DNA from: JBCCGI01 sp039029355 | GTDB lineage: Bacteria; Planctomycetota; UBA1135; GCA-002686595 | Reading direction: 5' to 3' | NCBI GenBank assembly: GCA_039029355.1 | Contig: JBCCGI010000047.1 | Span: forward strand, 1 to 62,855 | Length of the DNA: 62,855 nt | In this document: in pieces, positions 42,330-51,700 of the stretch | Numbering within the stretch: position 1 is the first letter of the stretch | How the letters are laid out: each line of letters begins with the position of its first letter | Program-made: the position numbers and the translations under genes | The notes under the pieces: generated by a model | Told to the model about the DNA's origin: nothing | What the model saw: the letters and a program-made list of their open reading frames with translations, nothing else | Database searches by the model: none

Positions 42330-43012
42330 ACGAGAAGCTCCGCGAGCGGTACGCCGACCAGTCGGCGGCTCTGCTTCCGCCCGGCGCAGCGTGGACCCGC
42401 GCGAAGGGCACGGTCATGCGGAAGCTCTTGGAAGGGCTCGCCGCGCTACCCGCGCAGGTCCACGCGCGCGGCGCAGACCTCGTCGACGAAGCCGATGCTG
42501 GTTCGACGACCGAGCTCCTCGAGGACTGGGAGCGCGTGCTCGACTTGCCCAAGCCGTGTGGCGAGCTCGAACCGACGGCGGAGTTCCGTAGGAACGCGGT
42601 CCTCGCGAAGCTGACGGGCGTCGGGGGGCAGACGCCCAGCTTCTTCGTGGAGTTCGCCGCTTCGCTCGGCTACCCGATCACGATCGAAGAGCCGAAGCCG
42701 GCTCGCGTCGGCGTGTCTCACATCGGCGACCTATTGTGGGGTTCGGACTTCGCGCATGGCTGGATCGTGCACGCCCCCGAGTACCTGCCGCGGTTCTTCC
42801 GCGCTGGCGAGGGGCAGGCCGGAGAGCCGATCGTGGCGCATGGGAACGAGCTCCTCGAGTGCTACCTCGACGCCGCTTCGCCAGCCCACTCGACCGTCGC
42901 CTACGTCTACGACCAAAGTTGGGACGGGTACGCCCCGTACACCGAGCACCACCCAGAGCCGACCGCGATCACGGTCGGCGTGCCGAACGTGATCCGCAAG
43001 GAGGAGACCTAG
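42320..43012 (+). CDS. Mu gp48-like baseplate protein (DUF2313)
   Basis: A 230-aa protein. The N-terminus ADQSAALLPPGAAWTRAKGT, LLEDWERVLDLPKPCGELEP, RRNAVLAKLTGVGGQTPSFFV and the ASLGYPITIEE segment match the Mu gp48 family, which always follows gp47. GTG at 42320 or 42323; overlaps gp47 by 10 nt. Confidence 0.92.
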   Translation: MVVDEKLRERYADQSAALLPPGAAWTRAKGTVMRKLLEGLAALPAQVHARGADLVDEADAGSTTELLEDWERVLDLPKPCGELEPTAEFRRNAVLAKLTGVGGQTPSFFVEFAASLGYPITIEEPKPARVGVSHIGDLLWGSDFAHGWIVHAPEYLPRFFRAGEGQAGEPIVAHGNELLECYLDAASPAHSTVAYVYDQSWDGYAPYTEHHPEPTAITVGVPNVIRKEET

Positions 43013-43015
43013 CCC

Positions 43016-44203
43016 ATGCAGAAAGTCAGCGCGCCCGGCGCGTCGCCCGAGGGCTACTTCCAGAGCGGCGACACCGAGACCGGTCAGGCCGCGACGGAAA
43101 TCTCCGCCGATGACCTGACCGCGCTCTGGAAAGAGATCGTCAACCTGGTCGAGCAATCCGGCCAGGTGCTCGACCCGACCTCGTTCACCCAGGTACTCCA
43201 GGCGGTCCAACGGCTCTCGCCCATCTGGCGAAACGCGCTCATCAACGCGCAGCTCGTGATCGCGCAACGCGGTGTGGGGCCGTTCACCTTCGACTCGTCG
43301 AACCACGAGGGGTACTCGTTCGACCGCTGGCGCGCCGGCGTCGACTCGGGGGCAGGCACCGACCAGCTCCTCGTCCAGCGTGAGGACTTCACGCCAGGCC
43401 AAGCGGACGTTCCGGGCAACCCGAGGCACTACCTGCGCCTCAACGCGACGACCACTCCTTCGGGGCGGTTCTTCCTGGAGCAGCGCATCGAGGGCGTGCG
43501 GACGTTCGCCGGCGAGACGGTCGTGCAGAGCGCTTGGTGGCGCAGCTCGGGGCTCGCCGACGAGACGGTGCACCCGAAGCTCGTGCAGCACTTCGGCAGC
43601 GGCGGCGCGCCTTCTCCCGATGTCGTCACCGACATGCCGCAGCTCACGGCGCTGCAGGACGACTGGGCGCGCCTGCACTCCATCGTCACCGCCCCGAGCA
43701 TCGCGGGGAAGACGATCGGCAACAACGGCGACGACTACCTTGCGCTCCGCTGGGAGTTCGATGGCGCTGCGGCCGCGAAGACGCTCGACGTGGCCCTGCC
43801 GCAGATTGAGCCCGGCGAGAACCCGAGCAGCTTCGAGGCGCGGCAACTCTCGGTCGAGCTGCTCGCGGCGATGCGGTACTTCGAGCGCTCGTGGGCGTCC
43901 GACAACACGATCGGGAACACCGGAACCGATGGCGCCGCGCGCGCCTACGACGGCGACACCGGCGACATGATTGCGCGCGGCCTCTCCACTCGTTTCCGCG
44001 TCGAGAAGCGAATGGTGCCGACGGTCACTTGGTACTCCGCGTCTGGCGGGACGTCCGGCCGCATCGACTGGGGCGGGCTTGAAAGGGTGGTCAGTTCGAC
44101 GAACGGCAACAGCGAGCAGGGAACCGGCGCGCCGTTGACGACCACGGCACCCGCGTCGGCCGGCGCGGCCGAGGCTCACTGGACCGCAGACGCTGAGCTC
44201 TAA
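43016..44203 (+). CDS. tail fibre protein 1
   Basis: A 395-aa fibre. The first 65 residues (ASPEGYFQSGDTETGQAATE, ALWKEIVNLVEQSGQ, FTQVLQAVQRL) form the common phage fibre N-terminal attachment domain that docks to the baseplate. The rest is beta-rich with conserved aromatic and Gly residues (YLRLNATTTPSGRFFLEQRI, WARLHSIVTAPSIAGKTIGN, YFERSW) and could be a jelly-roll carbohydrate-binding domain. GGAGG precedes the ATG. Receptor unknown. Confidence 0.8.
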   Translation: MQKVSAPGASPEGYFQSGDTETGQAATEISADDLTALWKEIVNLVEQSGQVLDPTSFTQVLQAVQRLSPIWRNALINAQLVIAQRGVGPFTFDSSNHEGYSFDRWRAGVDSGAGTDQLLVQREDFTPGQADVPGNPRHYLRLNATTTPSGRFFLEQRIEGVRTFAGETVVQSAWWRSSGLADETVHPKLVQHFGSGGAPSPDVVTDMPQLTALQDDWARLHSIVTAPSIAGKTIGNNGDDYLALRWEFDGAAAAKTLDVALPQIEPGENPSSFEARQLSVELLAAMRYFERSWASDNTIGNTGTDGAARAYDGDTGDMIARGLSTRFRVEKRMVPTVTWYSASGGTSGRIDWGGLERVVSSTNGNSEQGTGAPLTTTAPASAGAAEAHWTADAEL

Positions 44204-44206
44204 CCC

Positions 44207-44575
44207 ATGCTGGTCGCCGTGCTGTTTCAGGGCGCCGAGGGCGTTGGAATCGTCGAGCATCTGCTCTCTGGTGACAACGTGGCAGCGGCCGTTGCGCTGG
44301 CCATGGCCGCGATCGGAACGACCGTGGGCTTCAAAGTGCTCAAGATGCACCGCGACTCGAACGTGGCAGCTGCCGAGGAGCTCAAGGGGATCGGAGAGAG
44401 GTGCCACGAACACGCGACCCAGCGCGAGGAGCGCTTCATCGACGAGATCCGCACGCATCGGCATGAGACGACGCAGGCCCTTGCGCGGCTGGAGGACCGC
44501 ATGGGCCAGTCGCTCGAGAAGCTCGGTTCCGCGCTCGATCGGATGGCGGACGCGGAGCGCCGTCGAGAAGCCTAG
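44207..44575 (+). CDS. single-span membrane protein with long coiled coil
   Basis: A 122-aa protein. One hydrophobic helix (about 25-45, AAAVALAMAAIGTTVGFKV) is followed by a long charged coiled coil (residues 50-122). This is the topology of phage i-spanins and of several holin-accessory proteins, and it sits right after a fibre gene where lysis cassettes often lie, but no endolysin follows. Lysis role is a guess. Confidence 0.6.
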   Translation: MLVAVLFQGAEGVGIVEHLLSGDNVAAAVALAMAAIGTTVGFKVLKMHRDSNVAAAEELKGIGERCHEHATQREERFIDEIRTHRHETTQALARLEDRMGQSLEKLGSALDRMADAERRREA

Positions 44576-44658
44576 GGACACCTGGTGAGCCCCCGGGGGT
44601 TGCAGGTAAACGTAGGGAATCGCTGGGAATTCTGCGGGCCATCCGCACGCTGTAGTGC

Positions 44659-45144
44659 ATGGCACCGACGAACATTCCTCCCGCCAGCGAGCACGACATC
44701 CCTGCGGATCGCGACGAGGTCTATCTGACCCCGGAGGAGTTGAGCAGGCGGTGGTCCGGCGCGGTCGCGGTAAAGACTCTCACCAACTGGCGCTCTGCGG
44801 GCCGCGGCCCGAGGTACACGAACCTGGGCGGCAAGCCTCGGTATCCGCTGAGCGCCGTGCTGCTGTACGAGAGCAAGCAGAGCGGGCCGGCAGACCTGGT
44901 CTCCGACAACGTGAGGCTCACCCCATCGCAGCTCGCCAAGCGCTGGGGCTGCTCTCTGAGGACGCTTGCCAACTGGCGCTCGCAGAGGAAGGGGCCCAGC
45001 TTCATGCGACTCGGGGTGCACATCGTCTACCCGCTGCGTGAGGTGCAGCGGTTCGAGGAGTCGAACCTGGTCGACACGAGCGCGCCGCGCGCAAGCGAGG
45101 CCGCCGCGCCGGACGAGAGCGACGTCCGCACGCGCTCCGCCTAG
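44659..45144 (+). CDS. tandem helix-turn-helix (MerR/Xis-like) protein
   Basis: A 161-aa protein with two copies of a helix-turn-helix-17 or MerR/excisionase-type DNA-binding domain. Copy A (about residues 21-70): VYLTPEELSRRW, TLTNWRSAGRGPRYTNLGG, PRYPLSAVLLYE. Copy B (about 85-132): VRLTPSQLAKRWGCSLRTLA, NWRSQRKGPSFMRLGVHIVY, PLREVQRFEE. The two are clearly homologous, so an internal duplication is likely. Single domains of this type act as excisionases or activators. Candidate roles are late-gene activator (two domains for the two CGGGA half-sites) or directionality factor for Xer recombination. A repeat element follows 15 nt downstream. Confidence 0.8.
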   Translation: MAPTNIPPASEHDIPADRDEVYLTPEELSRRWSGAVAVKTLTNWRSAGRGPRYTNLGGKPRYPLSAVLLYESKQSGPADLVSDNVRLTPSQLAKRWGCSLRTLANWRSQRKGPSFMRLGVHIVYPLREVQRFEESNLVDTSAPRASEAAAPDESDVRTRSA

Positions 45145-45159
45145 CGCTCGCGACGTACC

Positions 45160-45175
45160 CGGGAACGAGCGGGAG
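45160..45175 (+). promoter_or_regulatory. late-gene repeat element, copy 8
   Basis: CGGGA-N5-CGGGAG right after the tandem HTH gene. Unlike the other copies it lies 71 nt before the next ATG, but a TAGCGT is still at the usual distance (45205-45210). A 7-bp CCCCTCT/AGAGGGG hairpin (45178-45199) lies between. Confidence 0.6.
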
Positions 45176-45246
45176 GGCCCCTCTGGAGCGGCAGAGGGGC
45201 GCCATAGCGTCCGGGGGTCCACTTCGACCCCGACGAGACGCTCCCG

Positions 45247-45699
45247 ATGGCCAACTTCCGCTACGCCCATTTCGCGCACCTGCTCGGCACCGCCGGGATC
45301 GACCTCGAGGCCGCCGCTGCCGCCGGCCAGATCAAGGTCGTGCTCGTCATGACGAACACGACCGCGGACACCGAGCAGTCCGTCGAGAACCTCGCGGGCT
45401 TCACGACGCTCGACGAGTACGACGGGACGAGCTACGCGCGCCAGACGCTCACGGGTACGGCCTGGACGAAGGACGTCGCGAACCTGCGGAGCGAGCTCAC
45501 GGGTAACGACTCCGTTTTCCCGACGCTCGGCGCCGGAACCCGCCAGTGCCAGGCCGCGATCGTCGCCTACGACCCGGGCGGTGGCGACGCAAACGTGGTG
45601 CCGCTGACCTACGTCGATACCGGGGGCTTCCCCTTCGACGGCACGGGCTCGGACAACACGGTGGGTTGGGACGACGCCGGCGGCCTGATCTACATCTAG
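45247..45699 (+). CDS. unknown structural-type phage protein
   Basis: A 150-aa protein. RYAHFAHLLGTAGIDLEAAA, IKVVLVMTNTTADTEQSVEN, FTTLDEYDGTSYARQTLTG and ATYxDTGGFPF-like strands follow the layout of small beta-rich phage tail or head decoration proteins that begin MANxxY... and contain a VxLVxTN strand. It lies directly upstream of the giant fibre gene and may be a fibre accessory. Assigned mainly by context. Confidence 0.55.
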   Translation: MANFRYAHFAHLLGTAGIDLEAAAAAGQIKVVLVMTNTTADTEQSVENLAGFTTLDEYDGTSYARQTLTGTAWTKDVANLRSELTGNDSVFPTLGAGTRQCQAAIVAYDPGGGDANVVPLTYVDTGGFPFDGTGSDNTVGWDDAGGLIYI

Positions 45700-45767
45700 G
45701 CCGAGCCCGCCTTCGCGCGCCGGGCGCGGTCCCGCGGACCTAGGGCGGCGCCCGGCGGGGAGCAGCG

Positions 45768-48700
45768 ATGGCCAGCGACTTCGTTCGGGTCCAGCGAGGA
45801 GTCACCGACTACGGGTCGAGTGGCGACGTGGGGTTCGCGGGTGTGTCGGCCGTCGTGCTCGACCGCGCGTTCAACCGGATCACGAACACGCGGCACTCGA
45901 ACGCTGGCGACGCCGCCGGCGGGCCCTCGACGCTCACGAACGTCGACCTGGGCGAGACCGCGGCCATGGCCGCGTCGACGTTGGCCGCCTTCCAGCGCTA
46001 CGCAGGTGGCGCCAACGTAGACCACCGGATCCACTGGGAGGTGCTGGAGTACACCGGCGCCGCCGGCGGGCCCGACGAGTGGATCGTCCGCAACGTCACC
46101 GAGCACACCATCGCGGACGGCACGACGGACCACACCACGGCCGCGGTCGCGGGCGTCTCTGACTGGACCGATTGCGTGGCCGTCGTCACCGGCATCCGCA
46201 ACGACCGCGCCGCGGCGGCCTGGGATTCGAGCACGGTCACCGCTGAGGTGCAGAGCGACAGCACGTTGCGCGTGCGCCGCGGCGACGGCACCGGCGAGCT
46301 GAAGGTCACCATCGCGGTCGTTGAGTTCCTGGGCTCCAACTGGAGCGTGACGACGTTCGGGGGAGCGGTCACGTCGACGGGGCGCTTCGCGCTCGCCATG
46401 GGGGCCGCTGTGGCGCGTTGGGACCAGGCCATGATCCTAGGCGGCATCCGGATCCCGAGCGGCGAGGTCGAGAACGACGAGGTCGGCGGTCTGTTCCTGC
46501 CCTCGGCGACCGAGCTCGACGAGGTCGACGTGGTGCTCTCGACCCTCGCGGACAACCCCGGCGGCGGGGGCTACGTGGCGTTCGGCTACGTCCTCTCGAA
46601 CCCGGGGATCACGGTCCTGCACGACAACTCCTTTGACGGAGGACTGACGCGGGTCGCCAACACCGACACGACCGAGGTCGAGACGATCCCCGCCGAGGTC
46701 CTCGCGGACACGATGCTGCTCGTGTCGGCGGCCTCGGGCGGCTCGACGGCGGCCTACCCGCGCGCGCACATCGGCTACCACCTGGCCAGCACGACCAGCG
46801 TCGAGCTCTGGCGCAGCGCGGCCGGCTCGGCGGTGGAGTGGGCGATGCAGGTCGTCGCGTTCCGGCGCACGAGCCGCCCCTCCCCCACCCAGCTCGGCGT
46901 CGGGGTGCCTGCGGTCACGGTCTCCCAGGCGACCGCCCAGGCGCCGGCGCCGACGGCGGTCGCGGTGGGCGTACCGGCGGTGTCCGTCGAGCTCCCGACC
47001 GCGCAGGCCCCAGCGCCGACCCAGATCGCCGTGGGCGTGCCGGCGGTGACGGTCGAGCTCGACACCGGCCAGGCGCCGGCGCCGACGCCCGTCACGGTCG
47101 GGGTGCCGGCCGTGTCGCTCGACCTCCCCACGGCCCAGTCGCCCGGCCCGACACAGGTCGCCGTCGGCGTTCCGCCCGTGACGGTGGGCGAGAGCACCCT
47201 GCAGGCCCCAGCGCCGACGGCCGTCGCGGTGGGCGTGCCGCCGGTCTCGCTCGAGCTTCCCACCGCGCAGGCGCCGGCGCCGACCCAGGTCGCCGTGGGC
47301 GTCCCCGCTGCGACGGTCTCCCAGCCCACGGCGCAGTCCCCCACCCCGACGCCCGTCACGGTCGGCGTGCCGGCGGTCACGGTTGGCCAGAACCTCTACA
47401 CGCCGGCCCACGCCGGCCTGGACTACCGCGCGGCGCTTGGGGGCACCAACAACGGGAAGCAGTTCCTCGACGTCTACCACCCGCCCGGGACGCCCCCCGA
47501 GAGCGGCTGGCCGTGTGTCGTGTGGCCGTTGAACAACGGCTTCACCTCCAGCGTGCGCGTGGGCTCGATCGAGGGCGACAGCCTCGGGGGCAAGCTCCTC
47601 GCGGCCGGGTTCGCGGTGATCCAGGTCGAGACGACCGTGGTTGGCGTGGGCGCCGGCGGGGGGCTGTTCCGCTCCCCGGTGGATCCGGAGTACGACCTCG
47701 ACGGCGGCGGCGACGACTTCCCGCTGGTCGACGCCATGTGGGCGACCCAGTACGCCCGCGCGAACGCGGCGACCCTGGGCATCGACCCATCGCGCCTGGC
47801 GCACTACGGCACCAGCGCGGGCGGCCAGTGCGCCCTCTGGGCCGCGGGCAACCCCGACGTCGCCGACCCCACGAACCCGATCGACCAGCGCCGCCACTCG
47901 TCGCGCGGCTTCGCGGTGATCGGGTGGCGCGTGCAGTCCTGGTGGAACGGGATCGTCCAGACCCAGGCCGGCGCGGCGCCCTTCGGCTCCTTCGTGGAGT
48001 GCGTCAACCTGCGCGACGAGGGCAATCCGAGCGTGGCCGCGGGCGACTTCGGGAGCGCGTCGGCGGTGCACCGGCTCCACTCGTCGGCGTGCTACTGGAT
48101 GCGCCAGGCCGCGGTGCAGGCGGCGAACTCGACGCTGCCGGTGTTCCTCTACGCCGACGGCACGATCGACAACCAGGCGCTCGGCACGATCGGCGGCGAC
48201 TTCGACGCCTTCACCTTCCTGCCGACCTATCAGGCGGGGGCCGCGACCGGGCTGCGCGACCGGCACGATCCGCGGTATGTCGCCTGGCTGATGGGCAGCC
48301 TTCGACTGCTCGACAGCTTCCACGACACGGGGTCGAAGCTGCTCGCCGCGGCGGCCTGGACCGCGCCGGTCTCGTCGCCGGCCGAGCTCGGCGACATCAC
48401 CCCCGACGAGGTCTACGGCGACGAGGGAGCCGCAGAGGACCGGCTGGTGGAGCTTCTGCTCTCGGTCACCCCGGCGCCGCCGACCTCTCAGACCCCGGAG
48501 CCGACTGCCGTCACGGTGGGCGTGCCGATCGTCCCGCAGGTCGACGACGGCGGGCCGATCACCAACCTGGAGTATCACCCGCCCTTTGCGAGCGGGCCCG
48601 TCTCGACCGCGATCGAGCCGATGCGCCCGACCTACACCGGGGCGACGTCGGTGCTGTTCTCGGTCCTGCCCTCGCTCTGGTTCGCTTTCCAGGCGCCACC

Positions 48701-51700
48701 GGAGGATCCGGTCGACGTCGCGAACGCCGACTTCGAGGTCCAAGGCCCCGGGGTGACGGGCACGGGATCTGGCGCGGTCGTGCGTCTCTCCGACGGGATG
48801 GTCTTCTCGGGCCAGAACTACCCGCTGGCCTACGCGATCTCGATCTCGTTCCCGGGGGCCGTGATCCGCGTGAACTCGCCGGGCCAGCAATGCGACCCGG
48901 GGGGCTCGGACCTCCAGATCGGCGGCGGGGACGCTGGGATCAAGCCCTACCGCGCCGACTGGGAGTCGGGCCCGTACGCGGGCCAACCTATCGACGTCAC
49001 GATCGTCGGTGCCAACGGCGGGCGCGCCGACTGGATCTCGGCGGTCGGCTTCGAGGCGAACATCGGCGGCGCTCCGAGCGGTGGCATCGACGGGATCCGC
49101 TTCCAGGACCTCACGATGCGGCCGAAGTTCGCCCAGCAGGCGGTCAGCTCGCCGCTGGGGACCTACAACGGCCTGGCTCGTTTCTACGACGTCAACATCA
49201 TCGGCCGCGGCGACGGCGGCGACGGCGGCTACGGCATCAAGTGGGGCATGCGGGCGCAAGGTCTCATGCGCTGGGACCTCCGCCGCGTTCACTTCGGCGC
49301 GCTGCAGGACGGAACGCAGCCGCCGGGCTCTCTCGACCAGCCGGGCATCCAGGAACACTGTGGCTACTTCGACGGCCCCCAGGGCGACTGCTTCTTCCTC
49401 GACTGCACGATGGAGGGCACCTGGCGGACCATGTTCCAGATCGTGAACCGGCGTTTCGAGCAGGACGCCGCCGGCGGTCAGTCGGGCTTCGGCGTGCTGC
49501 TGTTTGAGCGCTGCCACGCCTACAACATCCACGGCCAGGGCGGGGGCGCGTTCACGATCGCGGGACACCTGGGGACGGTCATCATCCGCGACTCGGACGT
49601 TCGCGAGGGCCCGTGGAACGAAGCGGCGCAGGACGCTTATTCGGCCGTCGTCGTGAACGTCGACGAGGGCAAGGGGCTGTACCTCAACCCCAACGGCTTC
49701 CCCACCGATCGGGTGGTGATCCAGGGCCTTACGGTCGTGCTGCCCCACGCCTCGCGCGACTCGATCAACGTCTCGGGCACCGAGCACGTCGAGGTGCACG
49801 ACTTCACCGCGGCGAACATCAACGGGCGGTACGCCTTCGACTTCAATGGCACCCAGGAGCTCGGCGACCTCTACCCGAACGGCTTCGAGGGCTTCTACCT
49901 GCCCGACCCGGTGAGTTCCTACGCCGGTTTCCCCGCGAGCAACAAGGTCCGCAAGTTCGACGCACCCCTCCCCGACGCGGAGATCGACGCGCTGCGCGCC
50001 GACCCCGAGGAGCTGCCGCCAGGCCTCTCCCTCGACTCGGTCTCCGGCGAGATCACCGGCACGCCCTCCGAGGAGTTCGACCCCGCGCTGCGCTACGTGC
50101 GCGCCGAGAACGCGCAGGGGTGGGACTCCTTCGCGCTGGGCTTCTGGTTCCAGGGACCGCCCGGCCCGACCTCGCAGGCGCCGCCACCGACTGCGATCGC
50201 GGTAGGCGTGCCCCCGGTCATGGTCGACAGCACCGGCCCGCCGCTGGAGCTGGAGCCCTCCCCCACCGCGGTCACGGTCGGGGTGCCGAGCGTGTCGGTC
50301 TCGTTCGAGGCCCAGAGCGAGATCGTCAAGGTGCAGCGCGGGGTCCTGGACTACGGAGCGGCCGAGGACATCGGCCTGCAGCCGCTCCCCGACGGCTCGG
50401 TCGACATTGGCCGCGCGTTCCCGCGGATCACGAACGCGAGGCACTCGAACGCGGGGCGCACGGCGCTCTCGGACGACCTGCTCTCGAACCCCGACCTGGG
50501 CGAGACGTGCAACCTGCCTGTGGGCGGTCTGCTCTTCGCGGCGCAGCGGTACGCCAGCGGGGAGGACGAGCTTCACCGGGTTTTCTGGGAAGTCGCCGAG
50601 TGGATCGGCCCGCAGGGGGCTGGGCATCCGGACGAGTTCCAGGTCCACGCCTTCGGCGAGATCACCTTCGCGCCCGGCCAGGCCGAGGTGACCACGACGC
50701 CTTTCGAGGGCATCGTCGACACGGCGCGGGCGGTGGTGCTGGTGACCGGCGCGCGCTCGGCGGCGACCAATCCCCAATGGTCAGCGTCTCAGTTCACGGC
50801 CGAGCTGCTGCCGTCCAAGCGCGTCGTGCTGCGGCGCGGCTCCAGCGTGGGCGACGCCGTGGTCTCGATCGCCATCGTCGAGCTCGTCGGCACGGGCTGG
50901 ACGGTGCGCCGCGTCGTGCACACCTTCGCGGCCGACGGTGCCTGGGAGCAGGCCTCGCTCGGCTCCGCGGTGGCGAAGTGGGCGCACGCCTTCATCGTCG
51001 GCTCCCTGCGCGTGCCGTCGGGCCAGGACGACAACAACGAAGGCGGCGTGGTGGTGCGCCCTGGCGCGCTGGACGAGGTCGAGCTCCGCCTGGCCGCGGG
51101 CGCCGACCTGGTCGGCTCGGGCGGGTACGTGTTCGAGGGGTGGGTCCTCGAGAACGCCTCGCTCACCGTGCTGCACGACGACTCGTTCGACGGCTCGCTC
51201 GCGCAGATGGGCGTCACCGACGCCACGCTCGAGCACGTCCTGCCGGCGGCCGTGGACCCGGCGTCGACGCTCTGCTTCGTGCGCTCGGTTGTGGGTGGCA
51301 ACGCCGCGGACTACCCGATCCCGCACGTCGGCTACCGGCTGAAGAGCTCCGCCCGGGTCGAGCTGTGGCGCTCGCGGGTGGGCGCGCGCGCCGACTGGTC
51401 CCTGCAGCTCGTCCAGTTCCGGCGCGTGGTGGAGCCTGCGCCCACGCCGGTCGTGGTCGGCGTGCCGGCGGTGTCCGTCGACCTGCCCACCCACCAGGCG
51501 CCCGAGCCCAGCGCGGTCACCGTGGGCGTGCCGGCGGTGTCCGTCGACCTGCAGACCGGCCTCACGCCGGACCCGACGGCGGTCGTGGTCGGCGTGCCCG
51601 CGGTCGAGCTCGACCGGCCGACGGCCCAGGTGCCGGCTCCGACGGCCGTGCTGGTGGGCGTACCCGCCGCGGCCGTGGAGCTTCCCACCGCGCAGGCGCC

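Noticed and set aside
44614..44629. AGGGA-N5-TGGGA before the tandem HTH gene as a tenth element
   Set aside because: It lacks both CGGGA units and lies only 29 nt before the ATG, unlike the others; it might be a degenerate or autoregulatory copy but is not counted.
46437..50777. A 1446-codon open frame on the minus strand opposite the giant fibre gene
   Set aside because: It mirrors the GC-rich plus-strand gene, has Arg/His/Gly/Ala-dominated composition with no domain sense, and the plus frame has clear domains.
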